64,000 bases of DNA from Ktedonobacter robiniae (GCF_016587375.1 NZ_BNJG01000002.1:1550001-1614000); one strand, 5' to 3'; shown: positions 16,740 to 26,282, counted from the first letter of the stretch. Notes: generated by a model not told the origin, from the letters alone. Numbers and translations are program-made.

Positions 16740-16992
16740 GGACAACTGCTGATTGACGCCATACATATGCATGTGCTACTCTGTAATCCTCTACAGAAGA
16801 GCTGAGAAAGATTGCTATATTATGATTGGCATAGTGACCCGACAGACTGAGAATGAGGCGTTTCGGCGACTGTGTGAAGCATGCACCGTCGCCCAGGGCC
16901 GTACTATGCCATTTTTTAGGATGAACGCATAAGCGTTTCGCTTGTAGCGGCAGGCCGTGGGTGCTTAGAAGAGCAGCACCCACGGCCTTTTT
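16740..16992 (+). ncRNA. Candidate structured RNA or leader with tandem terminators
   Basis: Between divergent genes lies a rightward unit ending in two terminator-like structures. A long-range stem GGCATAGT (16828-16835) with ACTATGCC (16903-16910) encloses a hairpin GGCGAC/GTCGCC (16865-16870, 16888-16893) and is followed by TTTTTT (16912-16917). Then a strong intrinsic terminator follows at 16952-16992. Something rightward must be transcribed here, because the terminators precede the next start codon. No known riboswitch was recognised; the 5' limit is a guess. Confidence 0.4.
16952..16992 (+). terminator. Strong intrinsic terminator upstream of a start codon
   Basis: 14-bp perfect stem AGGCCGTGGGTGCT (16952-16965) with AGCACCCACGGCCT (16975-16988), then a T run. 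It ends 57 nt before the ATG of the phosphotransferase gene, so it either ends a small RNA or attenuates that gene. Confidence 0.85.
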
Positions 16993-17048
16993 GTTGTCTA
17001 TTTTGCCTGCATAATCTAGTGGGCGCAATCAATAAGGAGCATGAACTT

Positions 17049-18041
17049 ATGGCGGAATTTTCTATTGAGAATAATCCATGGTCTGAGGCTAGTTGGAAGG
17101 ATCAGGCAAACGAGTGGATTACTAAAGAGCTTACACACAGAGGAAATGTCCTGATGGGGCCAATCGAGGAGGTTCAAAACACAATCTGGTCTTATGTATC
17201 GAAGGTTCCAACCAGCACAGGATATTACTATTTTAAGGCCGTTACAGCCTCTCTCAAACACGAAGTCCCGCTCACGGCGCTTCTGGCCGAGATCGCGCCC
17301 ACGTTTGTACCCGAAGTGATTGTCGCGGATACACAGCGCAACTGGCTGCTGCTCGGAGATGGCGGCCAAACGTTGAAGAGCGTTACGAGGGCCGATGGAG
17401 ACATGACGCGTTGGGAGGGGATGGTTCGCCATCTCGCGCGTCTGCAAATCCAGATGATTGCTCAGAAAGAGCAACTGCTGGCAACAGGCATCTTTGATCG
17501 ACGCCTACACGTGCTACCACAGCTCTATACTGAGGCGCTGGAGAATACGCCACTGCTGTTGATTGGCGAAGGAGGCCTGCGCGAGGGCGAACTGGAGCAG
17601 CTTCACGCGTTCGCGCCCCAGGTGTATGAGATGTGCGAGGCGCTGGCGGTCTATCATATTCCTGAAACACTGCACCATGATGACCTGGGCGCGGGCAATA
17701 TCCTGGTCAATGGCGAACGTTGCCTCTTCTTCGATTGGTCTGATAGCGCGGTCGCGCACCCTTTCTTCACGCTAATGATTGTCTTGCGTTACGCGGAGGC
17801 GGTCCTTGAGTGCGGCGAGGAAACGCTTGAGCGCATCACAGCCGCCTACCTATCTTGCTGGACCGAGTATGAACCTCTGGAGCGTTTGCACGAGGCGCTC
17901 GCGCTAGCCCTGCGGTTGGCTAAGCTCTGCCGCGCTCTCTCCTGGCAACATATCCTCGGGCACCTCACGCCCCAGCAGCGAGGAGAGTACGCCGACGCCT
18001 TCCCCTACTGGCTCCAGGTCTTCCTGGGTACCGAAGAGTAG
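17049..18041 (+). CDS. Phosphotransferase-fold protein (APH family)
   Basis: 330 aa from the ATG at 17049 with AAGGAG 9 nt upstream; a GTG at 17019 would add ten residues without a ribosome site. The C-terminal lobe carries LHHDDLGAGNILVN (catalytic HxD and Asn) and LFFDWSDSAVAHPFF (metal-binding Asp). The N-lobe is divergent, with YYYFKAV as the likely ATP Lys. These enzymes phosphorylate small hydroxylated or amino compounds. The substrate is unknown. The strong terminator just upstream suggests its expression is gated. Confidence 0.85.
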   Translation: MAEFSIENNPWSEASWKDQANEWITKELTHRGNVLMGPIEEVQNTIWSYVSKVPTSTGYYYFKAVTASLKHEVPLTALLAEIAPTFVPEVIVADTQRNWLLLGDGGQTLKSVTRADGDMTRWEGMVRHLARLQIQMIAQKEQLLATGIFDRRLHVLPQLYTEALENTPLLLIGEGGLREGELEQLHAFAPQVYEMCEALAVYHIPETLHHDDLGAGNILVNGERCLFFDWSDSAVAHPFFTLMIVLRYAEAVLECGEETLERITAAYLSCWTEYEPLERLHEALALALRLAKLCRALSWQHILGHLTPQQRGEYADAFPYWLQVFLGTEE

Positions 18042-18043
18042 TG

Positions 18044-18090
18044 AAGGTGATGTGGCTGGGCTGGCAGAGCCAGCCCAGCCACATCACCTT
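18044..18090. terminator. 22-bp-arm bidirectional terminator
   Basis: Arms 18044-18065 and 18069-18090 (core GGTGATGTGGCTGGGCTGGC, loop AGA). It fills the gap between the convergent phosphotransferase and ABC exporter genes. Confidence 0.85.
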
Positions 18091-18091
18091 A

Positions 18092-19846
18092 TTATTCCCC
18101 GTTCCAGAGGGCGCGCATCTCGGCGCAGTTCTCTAGTAGATCTTCAAGTTTGCCCTGGGCTTCGATGTGCCCATCTTTGAGCACGATGACCTGGTCGGCG
18201 TGCTGGAGAGCGTAGCGTCGGTGAGAGACGAGCAGGCAGGTGCAGTCGCCTCGCGTGAAGAGGCGCTGCCAGAGCTGCTGCTCGGTCTCGACGTCGAGGG
18301 CGCTGGAGAGGTCGTCGAAGATCAGCAGGTCGGGCTGGCGAACAAACATACGCGCAGCGGCCGCGCGCTGAATTTGCCCTCCCGAGAGTTTGGTGCCCTT
18401 GGGACCGACGATGGTGTCCAGGCCCTGCTCAAGTGCGGTGATATCCGCCTCCATGACGGCGGTGTGTATCGCTGCCTCCAGATGTACAGGTTCTTCGAGA
18501 TAGCCCATGAGAATGTTCTGCCTGAGCGTCTCGCTGGCGAGGCGCGGTACCTGGGGCGTATAGGCGCTTTGTGGTGGCACAAAGACATATTCAGGACGCG
18601 ATACAGGCTCGCCATTCCAGCGGATCATGCCCGCCTGCTGGGGAAGCAGCCCCATGATCGTACGCAGCAGCGTGCTCTTTCCCGAGCCGATGCGACCCGT
18701 AATCACGGTCGTGGTGCCGCGCCTGAGCGTAAGATTAATGCCCGCTACTCCATTGCTGGACCTGGGATAGAGGTAAGTTAGCCCGTTGATCTCCAGGTGC
18801 TCTAGCTTTGGCATCTCTCGTTCGGGCAGGCGGATTTCGGGATAGGCTCCACGCAGGTAAACAGACTGGTGTGCGACCACGGTCTCACTCGGAATTCCGG
18901 CTGGCAGGGCCTCTTGCAGGCGTTGCAGGGAGACGCCCGCCTGCTTGTAGAAGGTCAGATTCTGGATGAGTGAGGCGACGATGCTGATTACCCAAGATTG
19001 ATAGGAGACGAAGAGCGCCAGCCCGCCAACGGTAAAGGTGCCATGCTGGATGGCCTGGGCCGACATGAGGAGAAGCAGGCCGGTGCCCAGGTTCGCGGTA
19101 TTACTGGCGACGTTGTTCAGCACCACGCTGGTAAAGAAGAGGCTGCGCAGCGTGGTTCGCCGCCGTGTGTTATTGAGTTCGCGCAGGTGAGCCAGCGCAC
19201 GCGGCTGAGCATTGGCGAGCTGGATGGCCTGGGGTGCACTAAACATCTCGCCCATAAACGAGCTGACCGCGCCTGAGGCCTTGCGGCTCTCGCGATGATA
19301 CTCTTGAATGCGCCTGCTGAGCCTGGTCATGAGCAGGCTTGAACCGATAAGTGGGATAAAGACCACAAGCGTAGTCAAAGGCTGCATTATCAGCATGATC
19401 ACGAGCGCGCCCAGGGCCTGGAGCAGCGAGCCAATATTCATGAAGGTGTAAGCGATAGTGTTGGTCAGCGACGCGGTATCCGCGTCGAAGCGATTCACCA
19501 GTTCGCCAGGCGAGGCCGGCAGCTCCTGCGCTCCAACGCGGGAGATCAACTGACCAAAGATGTTGCGGCGGACCAGGGCACTGCCGTGCTCGCCACAGAT
19601 GGCGTCCATGCCCGTACTGCTGAGCATCGAGACAACGCGTGCGATAGCGGCCCCCACCAGGAGTGCGCCCAGCGTCCAGAGGTCCCAGCCAATGGGGCGA
19701 TTGGCTGTGATGATGTTGAACATGTTGTAGACAAGCACGCCGGGCAGGAGCAGGATCAGGCTGCGGAAGAGCTGAAAGAAGAGGTCAATAGCATATAGTC
19801 CCGGCGTGAAGCGGATGAGCCGCCAGAGAGCTTGATAGGTTTTCAT
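18092..19846 (-). CDS. ABC exporter half-transporter with degenerate Walker B
   Basis: 584 aa; GGAGG precedes the ATG. Six membrane helices (residues about 15-310), then a nucleotide-binding domain with Walker A TGRIGSGKST, Q-loop region, canonical signature LSGGQIQRAAAARM, Walker B LLIFDDLSS and H-loop LLVSHRRYA. The residue after the Walker B Asp is Asp where the catalytic Glu is expected. The partner gene upstream overlaps its start by 4 bp, so the two form a heterodimeric exporter. The changed Glu marks the degenerate ATP site, as in known asymmetric exporters. The cargo is unknown. Confidence 0.92.
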   Translation of the reverse strand: MKTYQALWRLIRFTPGLYAIDLFFQLFRSLILLLPGVLVYNMFNIITANRPIGWDLWTLGALLVGAAIARVVSMLSSTGMDAICGEHGSALVRRNIFGQLISRVGAQELPASPGELVNRFDADTASLTNTIAYTFMNIGSLLQALGALVIMLIMQPLTTLVVFIPLIGSSLLMTRLSRRIQEYHRESRKASGAVSSFMGEMFSAPQAIQLANAQPRALAHLRELNNTRRRTTLRSLFFTSVVLNNVASNTANLGTGLLLLMSAQAIQHGTFTVGGLALFVSYQSWVISIVASLIQNLTFYKQAGVSLQRLQEALPAGIPSETVVAHQSVYLRGAYPEIRLPEREMPKLEHLEINGLTYLYPRSSNGVAGINLTLRRGTTTVITGRIGSGKSTLLRTIMGLLPQQAGMIRWNGEPVSRPEYVFVPPQSAYTPQVPRLASETLRQNILMGYLEEPVHLEAAIHTAVMEADITALEQGLDTIVGPKGTKLSGGQIQRAAAARMFVRQPDLLIFDDLSSALDVETEQQLWQRLFTRGDCTCLLVSHRRYALQHADQVIVLKDGHIEAQGKLEDLLENCAEMRALWNGE

Positions 19847-21582
19847 GCGAGTACCTCCACCAGGCCTGTTTGTAGCAGGTGCGCGAAGTGAGATGTGGGA
19901 TCGGCTGCGAGTTGCTGGCGTGCTCCATACTCCTGTACCTGGCCCTCGTCAAGAATTAGAATGTCGTCGACGTGGCGCACGGTTTCAAGGTGGTGCGCGA
20001 TGATAATTCCCGTGCGACCCTCCAGCAGGCGCTGAACGGCCCCTTCGATCAATTTCTCTGTCACTGGATCGAGACGTGAAGAGGCTTCGTCGAGGATAAC
20101 GAGCGCGGGATCTTGCAGGAAGACGCGTGCGAAGGCCAGCAGCTGTGCCTCACCCGATGAGAGCGTCTTGCCGCCTGCTGCTAGCATGGTGTCGAGTCCC
20201 TCTGGCAGAGAATCATACCACGGAGCGAGCCTGAGATGGCCCAGCACCTCAAGAATGCGCTCATCTGAGATGCTCGCATTGAAGAAGGTCAGGTTATCGC
20301 GGATACTGGCCTGAAAGAGCTGTACATCCTGTGTGACGACGCCAATGCGTGAGCGCAGCTCGGCAAGCTTGTATTGCTTCACATCGATATTGCCCAGCAG
20401 GACCGAACCCTCGCAGGCGTCATAGGCCCGGTAGAGCAGGCGTGTAAGGGTTGTCTTACCACTTCCCGTCCGGCCCAGCAGCCCAAGCGTGCGCCCTGGT
20501 GTCAGTTCCAGCGAGATATCTCGTAGTACACTCTGCTCAGGGTTATAGCCAAAGCCGACCTGTGCGAACTTGACCGCCAGCGCGCCCTCTGGCAGGTCCG
20601 CGCCGGGACCATCAAGAATGGCGTTGGGCGTGTGATGCAGTTCGGTGATGCGCTGAAGGCTGGCCGTAGCGACCTGCATTTTATTGATCTGGAAGGTAAT
20701 GATGCTCAGACTTCCTGAGAGCAAGGAGGTATAGGCATAGGTTGCGTAGATCGTTCCCAGGCTCATCTGCCCATTGCGCAGCAGGTATGCTCCCAGCGTC
20801 AGCACCGCCGCCATCGTCAGGGCCACGCTGATCTCAACGGCACTGGAGAAGAAGCGCCCCGTGACGCTGCTCAAGAGCGTGAAGCGCAACAGGCGTCGCG
20901 AGAGCTGATTTAGCCGTGCGAGCACATAGGGCTGCGCGCCATTGCCGCTTATATCCTCGACACTCACCAGGCGCTCCTCAAAGAAGCTAGACAGTTCCGC
21001 GCTGGCCTGGCGCGAGGCGCGAAAGTAGGGGACCGCGATGCCCTGAAGCGAGCGGATGGCGGTCAGCACCAACGCCGTGAAGGCGAGTAGCAGGAGTCCA
21101 ATGCGCCAATCCGTCCAGAACGTCACCGCCAGAATGCCTACTAGCAGCAGGCCCCGACCAAGCATATAGAAGATGAACTGCGAGAAGAAATCGGAGAGCT
21201 GGGCCACATCCCCATCCACGCGCTCTAGCAGCTCGCCCGGCGTATGCTCTTTATGAAATGACATATCCAGATTGAGGCAGTGCAGCGCCAGGTCGAAGCG
21301 TAACTCGTTTGTCGCCTGCCAGCCAATGGCCTCGCTCAAGTAGCTAGCGAGCGTCGTCAAAACCTGGTCGACACAGACCAGGCCAATGAAGAGGAGAGCG
21401 ATCCATAGCAGGCTATCCAGGCCTTCATGAATCGAATCAATGAAGTGCTCTAGCAACTGGGGATTATACAGATCAAGCCCGATACTACTGAAGAGGAGCA
21501 GCATTAATAGGCATACCTTAAGCCATTGAGGGCGGAGATACATACGCAAGAGGGATATATAGTGGCTCAACGAAAGCTTCAT
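19843..21582 (-). CDS. ABC exporter half-transporter with canonical Walker B
   Basis: 579 aa from the ATG 21582 (AAAGGG upstream); 40 extra upstream codons are open but unlike the family. Transmembrane domain residues about 15-310. Walker A LGRTGSGKTTLTRL, Walker B LVILDEASS with the catalytic Glu, H-loop GIIIAHHLET. The signature reads LSSGEAQ where LSGGQ is standard. That pairs with the Asp-substituted Walker B of the downstream protein to make one weak and one active ATP site. First gene of the pair; 4-bp overlap (ATGA) with the next. Confidence 0.92.
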   Translation of the reverse strand: MKLSLSHYISLLRMYLRPQWLKVCLLMLLLFSSIGLDLYNPQLLEHFIDSIHEGLDSLLWIALLFIGLVCVDQVLTTLASYLSEAIGWQATNELRFDLALHCLNLDMSFHKEHTPGELLERVDGDVAQLSDFFSQFIFYMLGRGLLLVGILAVTFWTDWRIGLLLLAFTALVLTAIRSLQGIAVPYFRASRQASAELSSFFEERLVSVEDISGNGAQPYVLARLNQLSRRLLRFTLLSSVTGRFFSSAVEISVALTMAAVLTLGAYLLRNGQMSLGTIYATYAYTSLLSGSLSIITFQINKMQVATASLQRITELHHTPNAILDGPGADLPEGALAVKFAQVGFGYNPEQSVLRDISLELTPGRTLGLLGRTGSGKTTLTRLLYRAYDACEGSVLLGNIDVKQYKLAELRSRIGVVTQDVQLFQASIRDNLTFFNASISDERILEVLGHLRLAPWYDSLPEGLDTMLAAGGKTLSSGEAQLLAFARVFLQDPALVILDEASSRLDPVTEKLIEGAVQRLLEGRTGIIIAHHLETVRHVDDILILDEGQVQEYGARQQLAADPTSHFAHLLQTGLVEVLA

Positions 21583-21717
21583 CCATAACCCTTTCATTTT
21601 TAAACATATCGAGGGCATACATCTATTATTGATATATCTGTTGCGGATATAATAAAGCGTGAGGGCAGAGCTTGTCAAGTGGTGAAGAGTGAAGACGTAC
21701 ATAGCCTGACATTGGGG

Positions 21718-21801
21718 ACGACGCTGCTAAAGCACGCGCCTACATATCACAATACGGTGAATTCCGTACTGATATGTAGGCGCGTGCTTTAGCAGCGTCG
21801 T
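21718..21801. repeat. Family-B long palindrome
   Basis: Perfect 32-bp arms (21718-21749 and 21770-21801) carrying ACGCTGCTAAAGCACGCG and CTACATATCA, with a further small stem TACGG/CCGTA in the 20-bp centre. It sits between the galU gene end and the ABC exporter start (both leftward). Confidence 0.9.
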
Positions 21802-21837
21802 TTAGGGCCGCTTAGCCCTCCTGCTCATTTGCAAAAA

Positions 21838-22719
21838 TTAGTCTAGATTGAGTTCTTTGAGGAATTTCCGGAAGTCGCCGTTGATGTCGGGGTGTTGCAG
21901 GGCTAGCTCGACAACGGTTTTCATATATTCAAGTTTGTCGCCAGTATCGTAGTATCTTCCGTTCTCGATCTCGCAGGCGTAGACGGGATAGCCGGTTTTG
22001 ATTAATTCGGCGATAGCCTCCGGTAGATAGATTTCGCCGCCTGTGCCAGGTTGTTGCTGGCGGAGAATATTAAAGATTTCTGGTGGTAAGATATAGGCTC
22101 CATGTGCTGCCAGGTTGGAGGGCGCTTTATCGGGATGAGGTTTTTCAACGATGTTTTTGATTTTGTAGACGTTGCCCTCAACTGGCTCTACATCCGCGAT
22201 ACCATAGCGTTTAAGATCGCCTTTGTTCTGAATCCTGACCGCTGAAATAACGGCTCCGCCAAATTTCTCGTAGACTTTGATCATTTGGGAGAGCCTGGGT
22301 GGATTACTATAAATGAACTCATCTCCCCACATGACGGCAAACATTTCGTTCTCGATCACGGGTTCAGCTGAGAGCACAGGCGTACCGTTCCCATATAAGC
22401 CTTTTTGGCGAATATAGACGAAGTTTGCTAACTCGGATATAGCGTGGATTTTCTCAAGGAGATCGGTTTTCCCGCCTGCTTCAAGGTTTTGGAGGAGTTC
22501 TGCATTAGGAACATCGAAGTGATCCTCGATGGCCCGCTTTAGTGCACCAGTCACAATCACAATATCTTCAATGCCACCAGCGACGGCTTCTTCAACCACA
22601 TACTGGATGACGGGCTTATCGACGATGGGAAGCATTTCCTTGGGCATGGCCTTCGTTTGTGGCAAAAAGCGTGTTCCAAAACCTGCCGCAGGAATCACCG
22701 CTTTACGAATTTTCTGCAT
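21838..22719 (-). CDS. galU: UTP-glucose-1-phosphate uridylyltransferase
   Basis: 293 aa, the usual bacterial GalU length, with AAGGAAAT before the ATG. The N-terminus has KAVIPAAGFGTRFLPQTKA, the nucleotide-binding loop of the family, then KEMLPIVDKPVIQYVVEEA, and later MWGDEFIY and VEKPHPDKAPSNLA, which contact metal and sugar phosphate. It makes UDP-glucose for cell-envelope polysaccharide and sugar interconversion in the cytoplasm. Single-gene unit. All key motifs are intact. Confidence 0.97.
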   Translation of the reverse strand: MQKIRKAVIPAAGFGTRFLPQTKAMPKEMLPIVDKPVIQYVVEEAVAGGIEDIVIVTGALKRAIEDHFDVPNAELLQNLEAGGKTDLLEKIHAISELANFVYIRQKGLYGNGTPVLSAEPVIENEMFAVMWGDEFIYSNPPRLSQMIKVYEKFGGAVISAVRIQNKGDLKRYGIADVEPVEGNVYKIKNIVEKPHPDKAPSNLAAHGAYILPPEIFNILRQQQPGTGGEIYLPEAIAELIKTGYPVYACEIENGRYYDTGDKLEYMKTVVELALQHPDINGDFRKFLKELNLD

Positions 22720-22863
22720 TACTATTTCCTTTTTTATAAGATTGCTTTCTAGAACTTAATCTTGAGGCAATATCTGTTCTGTTGTATGCTCTCCCGATAA
22801 GGGTCGCCAGAGTTATCCTACCTTAGAGGACGCGCTTTTGGCAAGAAACAATTCTTGATGGGG

Positions 22864-23490
22864 TTATATCTGCCAATTGGTCGCTTGCGCCCACTCTTCG
22901 GCGGCTTCGATGACGATATCGCAAAGCGGGTCTTTGATATCATAGTAGAACTCCACATCGTCGGGCTGGCGTCGAGAGAGGGCCATCTTGATTTGAGCAT
23001 AGGCCGCGCTGGCCATAGGATGAGCGCGCAGGTAATCGCGAAAGAGGAGAGGGTAGCGCTGATTGGGTAGCCCCAGGGCGCGGATATGCAGGTGCATGGG
23101 GCGCAGACTGGCTGGGGGTCTAAAATAGCGCTTCTCCCAATCGGCTTCTGGCCCCTGGTAGAGCGGTGGCAGATGGTCCTGCGTAATTTCGGGCGCCAGG
23201 GTATAGCCGAGTGAGCCAAGCTTCTCTACTAGCTCAGGTGTACAAGTAAAATCTCTGACGGTAACCTGGATATCGATGATATCTTTTGCCGCCAAACCCG
23301 GCACGGAGTTTGAGCCAATGTGATCAATGCGTAGCGCCAGCTCGCCCAGGGCGGCTCGTAGCGGACGCGTCAGCGCAAGAAACTCTTCCGGCCAACGCGC
23401 ATCATACGGGACATCGTAATCATAAACACCTCCCAGGAGCAATACATGTACATGTGGACTAATTGTGCCGCAAGAATGCATCTTGCACAA
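22864..23490 (-). CDS. GrpB family (UPF0157) nucleotidyltransferase-fold protein
   Basis: The GrpB domain is clear from YDARWPEEFLALTRPLRAAL onward, with the nucleotidyltransferase-like GSNSVPGLAAKDIIDIQV and later HLHIRALG and FRDYLRAHP. The frame is 208 aa, but family members usually begin close to the YDxRW motif, and the first about 13 codons lie inside a 40-bp palindrome (23456-23495). The true start may be a TTG near 23445, which GGGAGG follows, or another non-ATG codon. GrpB proteins are uncharacterised; some relatives act with dephospho-CoA kinase. Transcribed leftward. Confidence 0.85.
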   Translation of the reverse strand: MCKMHSCGTISPHVHVLLLGGVYDYDVPYDARWPEEFLALTRPLRAALGELALRIDHIGSNSVPGLAAKDIIDIQVTVRDFTCTPELVEKLGSLGYTLAPEITQDHLPPLYQGPEADWEKRYFRPPASLRPMHLHIRALGLPNQRYPLLFRDYLRAHPMASAAYAQIKMALSRRQPDDVEFYYDIKDPLCDIVIEAAEEWAQATNWQI

Positions 23491-23495
23491 TTAGT
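23456..23495. promoter_or_regulatory. 40-bp imperfect palindrome at the GrpB gene 5' end
   Basis: Outer arms GACTAATTGTGC (23456-23467) and GCACAATTAGTC (23484-23495) with an inner CAAGA/TCTTG stem. It overlaps the first possible start codon of the GrpB gene, so it may be an operator or a leader hairpin. Confidence 0.5.
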
Positions 23496-23632
23496 CTAAC
23501 ACATACCGCCTGTAGAGCACTCTGAGCACTCCCTAATATCCCATATGACAGCTTATTTGACAGCAATTGGCCCAAATTCCGCATTATATAGCCTCTTGTC
23601 CGATGGTCTTCCCGGTCATAAATGCGTTCATG

Positions 23633-25846
23633 TTAGCCTAACGTTTCTGGTACTGAAGTACTCCCTGGTTTGAGCGATCTTTCCAGAGGAAGCGTCACGG
23701 AAAAGGTGGAGCCTTTTCCGACTTCGCTCTCTACCGTTATGTCCCCCTCGTGATGCTTGACGATTTCCGCGACAATGTATAGGCCCATCCCCAGACCGGG
23801 AATGGCATTCTGGTTCTCCCCAGAGACGCGATAGAAGCGCTCAAAGATTTTGTCGCGCAGCTCCTGGGGAATGCCTTGGCCATGATCGCGTATTCTGATA
23901 GTAGCTGCCTCAGGGGAGGCGCTCAGGTCAATCTCAACCGTCTTTGCATCGGGAGAATACTTGATGGCATTGCTGATCAGGTTTATGAAGACCTGTTCGA
24001 GCCGACCTTTATCCGCTTCCAGAGAGCAAAGAGTCGCGCCACGCACGACAACGGTATGAGTAGTGGAGATTTGCTGCATGGTATCTGCCACCTCGTGAAG
24101 CAACATATCAAGATCGACCGTCTCTTGTAGGTACTCCAATCTGCCTGCCTGGATCTTAGATACATCCAGTAACTCGCCGATGAGGCGTTCTAGTTGCTGG
24201 ATTGGCCCTTCGACCCTGGAAAGTGCTGTGGCAGCCTCGTGAGGAGACTGCCGTTCCAGGCGTTTTCTCGCCAGTTGAGCCTGCATCTTTAACGCGGTGA
24301 GCGGTGTCTTGAGCTCATGGCTCGCCATACTGATAAAGGCATCCTTGCGCTGTTCGAGTTCCTTGCGGGCCGAGTTATCCAACACAAAAGCGATTGCCTG
24401 ATTTGGGCGATGCTGTAAGACGACAGCACCCACAAGCACCGGAAGGCGGCTGCCATCTTTACACACATATTCTTTCTCGTAGGGCGTTATATACTGCTTG
24501 ACGGTAAGTTGCCGATGGACCTGCTGCGTAAGCGCCCGATACTCTGGAGGTGTTATGCGCATCCAATGTATGTTCCCGGCACGTAGGTCTTCACGAGTAT
24601 AGCCGGTCATGCGCAGAAAGGTATCGTTTGCCTCCACAATCTGTTCACCTTCGATGATATTGATCCCGATAATGCTGGAGTTCATCAGGACGCTTGCTTG
24701 CTCCTGACTCTGGCGTAAGGCTTCCTCGATGCGCTTCTGGTCATCAATATCAGTGCCAGTGCCAAACCATTTGACAACCTGACCAACTTCATCGCGGACT
24801 GGGAGCGCACGGGCTAAATACCAGCGATACTCTCCCGTCCGTCCATCCCTGATACGATATTCGTTCTCGTAGATGTTACCGTTTTTGAGCACCTGGTGTC
24901 GGAGCTTCAGTGTCCGCTCAATATCCTCTGGATGTATAAACTGACGCCAGAGATCATCTCCTTCGAGGCGAAGATTGGCCTGCGTCACGTCGCGATAACG
25001 CTGATTGGTGTAGTCAAGACGACCATTGGGCCACATAGTCCAGACCAGTTGCGGCACCGTTTCGGCCAGCACGCGAAAGTTCTCTCGGCTTTCTTTGAAC
25101 TGCTGCTCGGTTCGTTTCTGCTCATCGATGTTAGTGCAGGTGCCAACCCAGTGCAGGATCATGCCCTCTGCATTTCGCTGCGGCATGCCTCGTACTAGAA
25201 ACCAGTGATGCACTCCGCTGGTGCCGTCTTGCAAGCGATATTCTATTTCATAGGGCGTGCCGGTCTGGATAGCTGCCTGCCAGGCCTGCCTTACACGTTG
25301 GTGGTCATCAGGATGTACCCTCACCATCCAACCATCACCTTCGACTTGTTCGAGGGTCATTGCCAGATAATCGATTAAGCGCTGATTGTTGTAGGTAATA
25401 TATCCATCGGGACCTGCAATCCAGACGAACTGGGGGATGGCATCAACCAGCATGCGAAACTCGTCTTCGCGCTCGTGTTGAGCTGGTGCTTTTATTTCGT
25501 GAAACTGCAACGTGAGTCCCCCAACGGTCGGAGAGAGATACACATGCAGCCAGGTCCGGGTCACGGGAGAACAATACTCCACTTCAGTGAATACTTGGAT
25601 CTGTCTGGCCTGAAGCATTGCATGATAGAGTACGCTGCTCACGAGTTGTGGAGCTCCACGCCAGAAGGGAGTTCCACGCAATTCCTCTAGCGTAGCTCCA
25701 GTGATAGCCTGCGCGCTCGCATTTGCATACACAATGGTCTCAGTGTCATCGATGAAAAAAAAGGCACCTGGAAGTGCTCTAAGCATAGTGATAAGTGTTT
25801 CATGAGACGGAAGCACGTCTCGATCGTTTTGCCAAGAATTTGGCAT
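23633..25846 (-). CDS. Multi-PAS sensor histidine kinase
   Basis: 737 aa from the ATG 25846 (GGGAG upstream); an ATG eight codons earlier is possible. No membrane segment is seen, so it is a cytosolic sensor. Four PAS domains in a row: about 15-110, 125-245, 250-370 and 375-490; the second and third are PAS_3-type (PQFVWIAGPDGYITYNNQ, PQLVWTMWPNGRLDYTNQ). Then HisKA with SMASHELKTPLTALK (phospho-acceptor His510) and an HATPase with N-box NLISNAIKYSP, G1 DHGQGIP and G2 GLGMGLYIV. No receiver domain is fused and no response regulator gene is adjacent, so the partner lies elsewhere. Signal unknown. Confidence 0.93.
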   Translation of the reverse strand: MPNSWQNDRDVLPSHETLITMLRALPGAFFFIDDTETIVYANASAQAITGATLEELRGTPFWRGAPQLVSSVLYHAMLQARQIQVFTEVEYCSPVTRTWLHVYLSPTVGGLTLQFHEIKAPAQHEREDEFRMLVDAIPQFVWIAGPDGYITYNNQRLIDYLAMTLEQVEGDGWMVRVHPDDHQRVRQAWQAAIQTGTPYEIEYRLQDGTSGVHHWFLVRGMPQRNAEGMILHWVGTCTNIDEQKRTEQQFKESRENFRVLAETVPQLVWTMWPNGRLDYTNQRYRDVTQANLRLEGDDLWRQFIHPEDIERTLKLRHQVLKNGNIYENEYRIRDGRTGEYRWYLARALPVRDEVGQVVKWFGTGTDIDDQKRIEEALRQSQEQASVLMNSSIIGINIIEGEQIVEANDTFLRMTGYTREDLRAGNIHWMRITPPEYRALTQQVHRQLTVKQYITPYEKEYVCKDGSRLPVLVGAVVLQHRPNQAIAFVLDNSARKELEQRKDAFISMASHELKTPLTALKMQAQLARKRLERQSPHEAATALSRVEGPIQQLERLIGELLDVSKIQAGRLEYLQETVDLDMLLHEVADTMQQISTTHTVVVRGATLCSLEADKGRLEQVFINLISNAIKYSPDAKTVEIDLSASPEAATIRIRDHGQGIPQELRDKIFERFYRVSGENQNAIPGLGMGLYIVAEIVKHHEGDITVESEVGKGSTFSVTLPLERSLKPGSTSVPETLG

Positions 25847-26282
25847 ATAGCAATACTCTCCCTTTCCCATGGCCCCATCCCTGGCGAGGAAGATTTCCCT
25901 AACACTGACATCAAGAAGTCAACTACGACTCTCAGCGTAAAAATCGCAGATCTGCTCGCCATTCCCTGCTTGTTTTAGGGAATGCGAGTTTCGTCATCTA
26001 TGCCGAGGTCAGTAAGAATGGTGGAATATATACGTGGAATATATATAAGGAACAAGCAAGATATACTTATGTATTCCCATTGAAATCTTTTCTACGTCTG
26101 CATGTCAAGCTCAAGTGTTCTTGGTGTTCATTGGCTCATTCATATCTGCCTTTTCTATTAGTGGATATGCTTCTGTACCTATAAAGTGCTTTCTCTTGCG
26201 ACAAGCGTCAATGTGCGTTATAACAAAGATGCATTCTGATTGAGAGGCAATGTCCTGGTAGCCAGGTGAGAGGTATGCGTGC
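25847..26282. other. Divergent intergenic region
   Basis: No gene recognised between the histidine kinase and the ThuA gene. It holds a hairpin at 25956-25989 (CTCGC/GCGAG and ATTCCCT/AGGGAAT) in the kinase leader and a short direct repeat GTGGAATATATA near 26020-26045. Confidence 0.4.

Noticed and set aside
16690..17028. Leftward 112-codon frame in the gap before the phosphotransferase gene
   Set aside because: It runs through a strong rightward terminator, lacks a ribosome site and has no family-like pattern.
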